Below, piece by piece: positions 61,024 through 64,000 of a stretch of 64,000 bases of DNA. The DNA is from Stenotrophomonas acidaminiphila. Lineage in GTDB: Bacteria > Pseudomonadota > Gammaproteobacteria > Xanthomonadales > Xanthomonadaceae. Each line of letters begins with the position of its first letter. Positions within the stretch are counted from its first letter, which is position 1. The notes beneath the pieces were generated by a model, which worked only from the letters and a program-made list of their open reading frames with translations, was not told where the DNA came from and ran no database searches. Location: assembly GCA_002951995.1 (NCBI GenBank), contig CP019797.1, positions 852,501 through 916,500 of the forward strand, given 5' to 3'. The position numbers and the translations under genes are program-made.

Positions 61024-61121
61024 GGCCGCCATTGTAGGGCAACGCGGGTGCGCTCCCGATGGCTCCGCGGCGGCCGGTGGGCGCCGCGGCGCGGGCACGG
61101 CGGCTGGCCGGCGGCCGCCGC

Positions 61122-61661
61122 TCAGAACGGCAGCGGCATCAGCTGCAGCGACGCGCCGCCCAGCAGCAGGGCGATGCCGGTGGCGGCCAGCACGTCGCTG
61201 GGGTAATGCAGGCCGAGCACGACCCGCGACAGCGCCACCCCGGCGGTGAACGGCAGCAGCAACGGCGCCAGCCACGGGTAGTAGGCCAGCGCGACCACGC
61301 TGAACGACACCGCGTGCAGGGTATGCCCGGAGGGAAAGCTGTACTCGTCCAGCGGCGCCACCCAGGCGCGGATGCGCAGGTCGGCCGCGAACGGGCGCGG
61401 GCGGCGGGTCCAGCGTTTGAGGACCTTGTAGAGGGTGAGCGCGACCACGCCGGTGGCGGCCATGTGCGCGGATGCGCGCAGGCCGTCCGTGCCGTCGGCC
61501 AGTACCAGTGCGCCCATCAGCACGTACCAGAACACGCCATCACCCAGGCGGCTGATGATCGCGAACAGGGTGCGGATGCGGCGATGGCGGCAGTAGTGGT
61601 TGGCGCGCCGGCACCAGCGGGTTTCGCGGGCGAGCAGGCCGTCAGGCGGCAGCAAGGGCAT
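61122..61661 (-). CDS. PAP2 family membrane phosphatase
   Basis: 179 residues with five to six membrane segments. The three acid phosphatase motifs are intact: [10 protein letters not shown] (K-x6-RP), FPSGHTLH (PSGH) and [12 protein letters not shown] (SR-x5-H-x3-D). The substrate may be a lipid phosphate (undecaprenyl, phosphatidate or lipid A). The ATG at 61661 has GGAG 8 bases upstream. It overlaps the 3' end of the glycosyltransferase gene by 20 bases, so the two are coupled. Confidence 0.92.
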   Translation of the reverse strand: MPLLPPDGLLARETRWCRRANHYCRHRRIRTLFAIISRLGDGVFWYVLMGALVLADGTDGLRASAHMAATGVVALTLYKVLKRWTRRPRPFAADLRIRAWVAPLDEYSFPSGHTLHAVSFSVVALAYYPWLAPLLLPFTAGVALSRVVLGLHYPSDVLAATGIALLLGGASLQLMPLPF

Positions 61662-62778
61662 GGGCACGTCTCCGTTGCGACAGTTCGTGCAGCAATGCCT
61701 CGAATTCGGCGACCACGTGGTCCGGGTGCAGCCGCTGCATCGCCCGGCTGGCGTTGCCGCCGAGCGACGCGCGCAGGGCCGGGTCGCCGGCCAGGTTCAG
61801 CGCGGCGTTGATGAAGCTGTCGTCGTTGTCCACGGCCACGCCGCTGTACCCGCTCTGCAGATGTTCGCGCGCGGCGCCATAGTCGAAGGCGACCGTGGCC
61901 ACGCCGCTGGCCATGGCCTCCAGGGTCACGTTGCCGAAGGTCTCGCTGCGGCTCGGGAACAGGAACAGGTCGCCGCTGGCGAAGTGGCGGGCAAGCGCCT
62001 GGCCACGCTGGATCCCGCAGAAGATGAAATCGGGGTTCTCCTGGGCGATGCGCTCGCGCAGCGGCCCGTCGCCCACCCAGACGAAGCGCGCATCCGGGCG
62101 CAGCCGCTGGATCCGGCGGAACGCCTGGATCGCCAGGCCGAGGTTCTTCTCCGCGGCGATGCGGCCGACGTGGATCACCGCCAGCCCGCGCGCATCCAGC
62201 CCCCACGCCTGGCGCAGCGCGGTGTCGCGCTGCTGCGGCGAGAACTGCGACGCGTCCACCGCACGCGCCAGCAGCCGTGGGTGATGGAAGCCGTGGCCCT
62301 GCAGGAAGTCCTGCAGTTCGCGGGTGGGGACCAGGGTGGCATCGGCCTGGTTGTGGAAGCGGCGCATCCAGCCCAGGGCAACGGGCTGCAGCCAGGCCGC
62401 GCCGTAGTCGGGCAGATACGTGTCGAAGCGGGTATGCAGGCCGGTGGCGACCGGGATGCCGAGCCGCCGCGCGGCGCGCAGCGCCGACCAGCCCAGCGGG
62501 CCCTCGGTGGCGATGTAGACCGCGTCCGGCCGTTGCCGGAGCCAGTGCCGGGCCAGCAGGCGCGGCACCGGCAGCCCGAAGCGCAGGCCGGGGTAGCGCG
62601 GCAGCGCCAGGCCGCGCACCAGCAGCTCATGCGCCTGCGCCAGGTCCTGCGCCTGGCGCGGACGCACGACGTCGACGTCGTTGCCGCGGGCGCGCAGGCC
62701 GCGCTCCAGGCCCTGTACGGTCAGGGCGACGCCGTTGACCTCCGGCGGATAGGTCTCGGTGACGATGGCGTAGCGCAT
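61642..62778 (-). CDS. GT4 family glycosyltransferase
   Basis: 378 residues, GT-B fold. The N-terminal domain starts MRYAIVTETYPPEVNGVALT, as in alpha-mannosyl and lipid glycosyltransferases of family 4. The C-terminal donor domain has VIHVGRIAAEKNLGLAIQAF and the E-x7-E motif SETFGNVTLEAMASG. GGAGGAG precedes the ATG. With the overlapping PAP2 gene it may make or modify a glycolipid. Donor and acceptor are not resolved. Confidence 0.92.
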   Translation of the reverse strand: MRYAIVTETYPPEVNGVALTVQGLERGLRARGNDVDVVRPRQAQDLAQAHELLVRGLALPRYPGLRFGLPVPRLLARHWLRQRPDAVYIATEGPLGWSALRAARRLGIPVATGLHTRFDTYLPDYGAAWLQPVALGWMRRFHNQADATLVPTRELQDFLQGHGFHHPRLLARAVDASQFSPQQRDTALRQAWGLDARGLAVIHVGRIAAEKNLGLAIQAFRRIQRLRPDARFVWVGDGPLRERIAQENPDFIFCGIQRGQALARHFASGDLFLFPSRSETFGNVTLEAMASGVATVAFDYGAAREHLQSGYSGVAVDNDDSFINAALNLAGDPALRASLGGNASRAMQRLHPDHVVAEFEALLHELSQRRRAHALAAA

Positions 62779-62950
62779 GGCTCCTCCCGTTTGCCGCAGC
62801 ATGGGCAAAAGGGGTGGCAGCGATATGACCGGCGTGCGTCGCTGGCATGACAGCGCCCGGGGCAGCGGCGCCGTGCCGCGCCCCTGCATGCCCCGTGCGC
62901 GATCGCCGGCAAAGCCCCATGCGGGGCGGGCCCGGCATGCACCAGGGGAT

Positions 62951-64000
62951 TCAGGCGACGAACGGCCGGAACGAGATGCCCAGCCCGGCCATCCCTTCGG
63001 CCTCGCCGACCAGGTCGGCGCGCAGCAGCGGGCGGGCGTCGATGAAGGCCTTGTCCAGGACCAGCGACAGGGTGTTGCCGTCCACGCTCAGGTCGAGCGT
63101 CGGAATCGGATCGTCCTCGTGCGAGCGGTGCAGCAGCACCGCCAGCCGCAGCAGCGCGGCGGTGCGGCGGGCCGGCAGCAGCAGGCGGTCGGGCAGGGCG
63201 TCGAAAGCGGTCTTGGGCACGCCGCGGCGGTGGGTGCGGATCAGCGCCGCCAGCATCTGCTGCTCCTGGCGCGAGAAGCCGGCGATGTCCGAGTGCTCGA
63301 TCACGTAGCTGCCGTGGGTGTGGTAGCCGCTGTGGGCGATCATCAGCCCCAGTTCGTGCAGGCGCGCGGCCCAGCCCAGCATGCGGGCGTCGTCCGAGTC
63401 CAGCTTCCAGCTTTCGGCGACCTGTTCGAACAGGCGCTGGGCGGTCGCTTCCACGCGCAGCGCCTGGGCGGCATCGATGTCGTAGCGGCGGGTCAGCGCC
63501 GCCACCGATTCGTCGCGCGGGTCGTTGTCGCTGGCGCGGCCCATGATGTCGTAGAGGATGCCCTCGCGCATCGCCGCCTTGCTGACCAGCAGCTTCTGCA
63601 GGCCCAGCGACTGAAAGGCGGCCTCGAGCACCAGCACGCCGCCGGCGATGATCGGCCGCCGCTCGCTGGACAGGGTGGGCAGGTTGATGTCGTCGATGTG
63701 CCGCGCGCGCAGCAGCTCGTCGCGCAGCTGCGGCAGGGCCTGGGCGGTGATCGCGCCCTTGCTCAGTTTCATCGCCGCGCAGATCTCGCTGATCGCCTTG
63801 TGGGTGCCGGACGAACCCAGCGCCTCGTCCCAGCCCAGCGCCCGGTACTTGGCGGCGAACGGCTGGAACTCGGCGCTGATCTCGGTCAGTGCGTCCTTCC
63901 AGCGCTTCTTGCTCAGCTTGCCGCCGGGGAAGAAGCGCCGGGTGCTGGCGATGCAGCCGGCCTGCAGGCTTTCGCGTTCCAGCGGCTGCATGCCGCTGCC
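62951..64000 (-). CDS. ppx: Exopolyphosphatase/guanosine pentaphosphatase (partial, 5' end outside window)
   Basis: C-terminal 349 residues of a Ppx/GppA phosphatase; the frame is open to the window edge. Seen: the end of the ASKHA-type catalytic domain (GSSGTHKAISEIC, RRPIIAGGVLVLEAAF, REGILYDIMGRA) and the HD-like C-terminal domain (WAARLHELGLMIAHSGYHTHG). Degrades polyphosphate or pppGpp; Ppx and GppA cannot be separated without the N terminus. Confidence 0.9.
   Translation of the reverse strand, partial: GSGMQPLERESLQAGCIASTRRFFPGGKLSKKRWKDALTEISAEFQPFAAKYRALGWDEALGSSGTHKAISEICAAMKLSKGAITAQALPQLRDELLRARHIDDINLPTLSSERRPIIAGGVLVLEAAFQSLGLQKLLVSKAAMREGILYDIMGRASDNDPRDESVAALTRRYDIDAAQALRVEATAQRLFEQVAESWKLDSDDARMLGWAARLHELGLMIAHSGYHTHGSYVIEHSDIAGFSRQEQQMLAALIRTHRRGVPKTAFDALPDRLLLPARRTAALLRLAVLLHRSHEDDPIPTLDLSVDGNTLSLVLDKAFIDARPLLRADLVGEAEGMAGLGISFRPFVA

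Overview
The window is a GC-rich gammaproteobacterial chromosome segment. It is most likely from the Xanthomonadaceae (Lysobacterales), close to Stenotrophomonas or Pseudoxanthomonas. The inference rests on the ribosomal protein sequences, the S46 dipeptidyl-peptidase, the OmpA/thrombospondin-repeat porin, the RsuA and SPOR proteins, and a GTAG-type palindromic repeat cluster. It holds 67 protein genes (two cut by the window edges) and one IS1595-family insertion sequence. I found no rRNA, tRNA, CRISPR array or prophage.

Region 1 (1-11200) is the S10-spc-alpha ribosomal supercluster from the end of rplV to rplQ, with secY and rpoA. Order is as in other proteobacteria, except that rpmJ (L36) is missing after secY. 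Perfect hairpins, several with GNRA loops, sit between the blocks, and an extended -10 promoter precedes rpsM. Region 2 (11400-21250) holds dsbB, a class II DAHP synthase, an MscS channel, an amidase lipoprotein, a DUF2127 protein, typA, ppiB, mdh and an RluA-type pseudouridine synthase.

Region 3 (21390-37250) starts with prpE, a winged-helix-like protein and a Suppressor-of-fused domain protein. A two-component system follows, divergent from msrB-dipZ-msrA, which looks like a complete periplasmic methionine sulfoxide repair operon. Then come a GST, a SleB-type hydrolase, fadH, a zinc-type oxidoreductase and an OmpA porin. Region 4 (37400-51100) holds two small exported paralogues flanking an RsuA-family gene, and the insertion sequence, which sits in the U-tract of the kbl terminator. 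Then follow kbl, a sulfate uptake operon (porin, sbp, cysT, cysW, cysA), a TorF porin, tdh and a DPP7-type peptidase. kbl and tdh together degrade threonine.

Region 5 (51100-64000) starts with a 140-bp tandem REP cluster. Next are a proline-rich membrane protein, a histidine phosphatase, a TonB-C-like exported protein, the folC-SPOR-cvpA-purF block and a DUF455 protein. It ends with a lipoprotein and a minus-strand envelope group (glycosyltransferase, PAP2, lpxH), then the 3' part of a ppx/gppA gene.

Three genes (prpE, the sensor kinase, the zinc-type oxidoreductase) each carry a single-base frameshift. Each is explained by loss of one G or C from a G/C homopolymer, so residual sequencing error must be considered before calling them pseudogenes.
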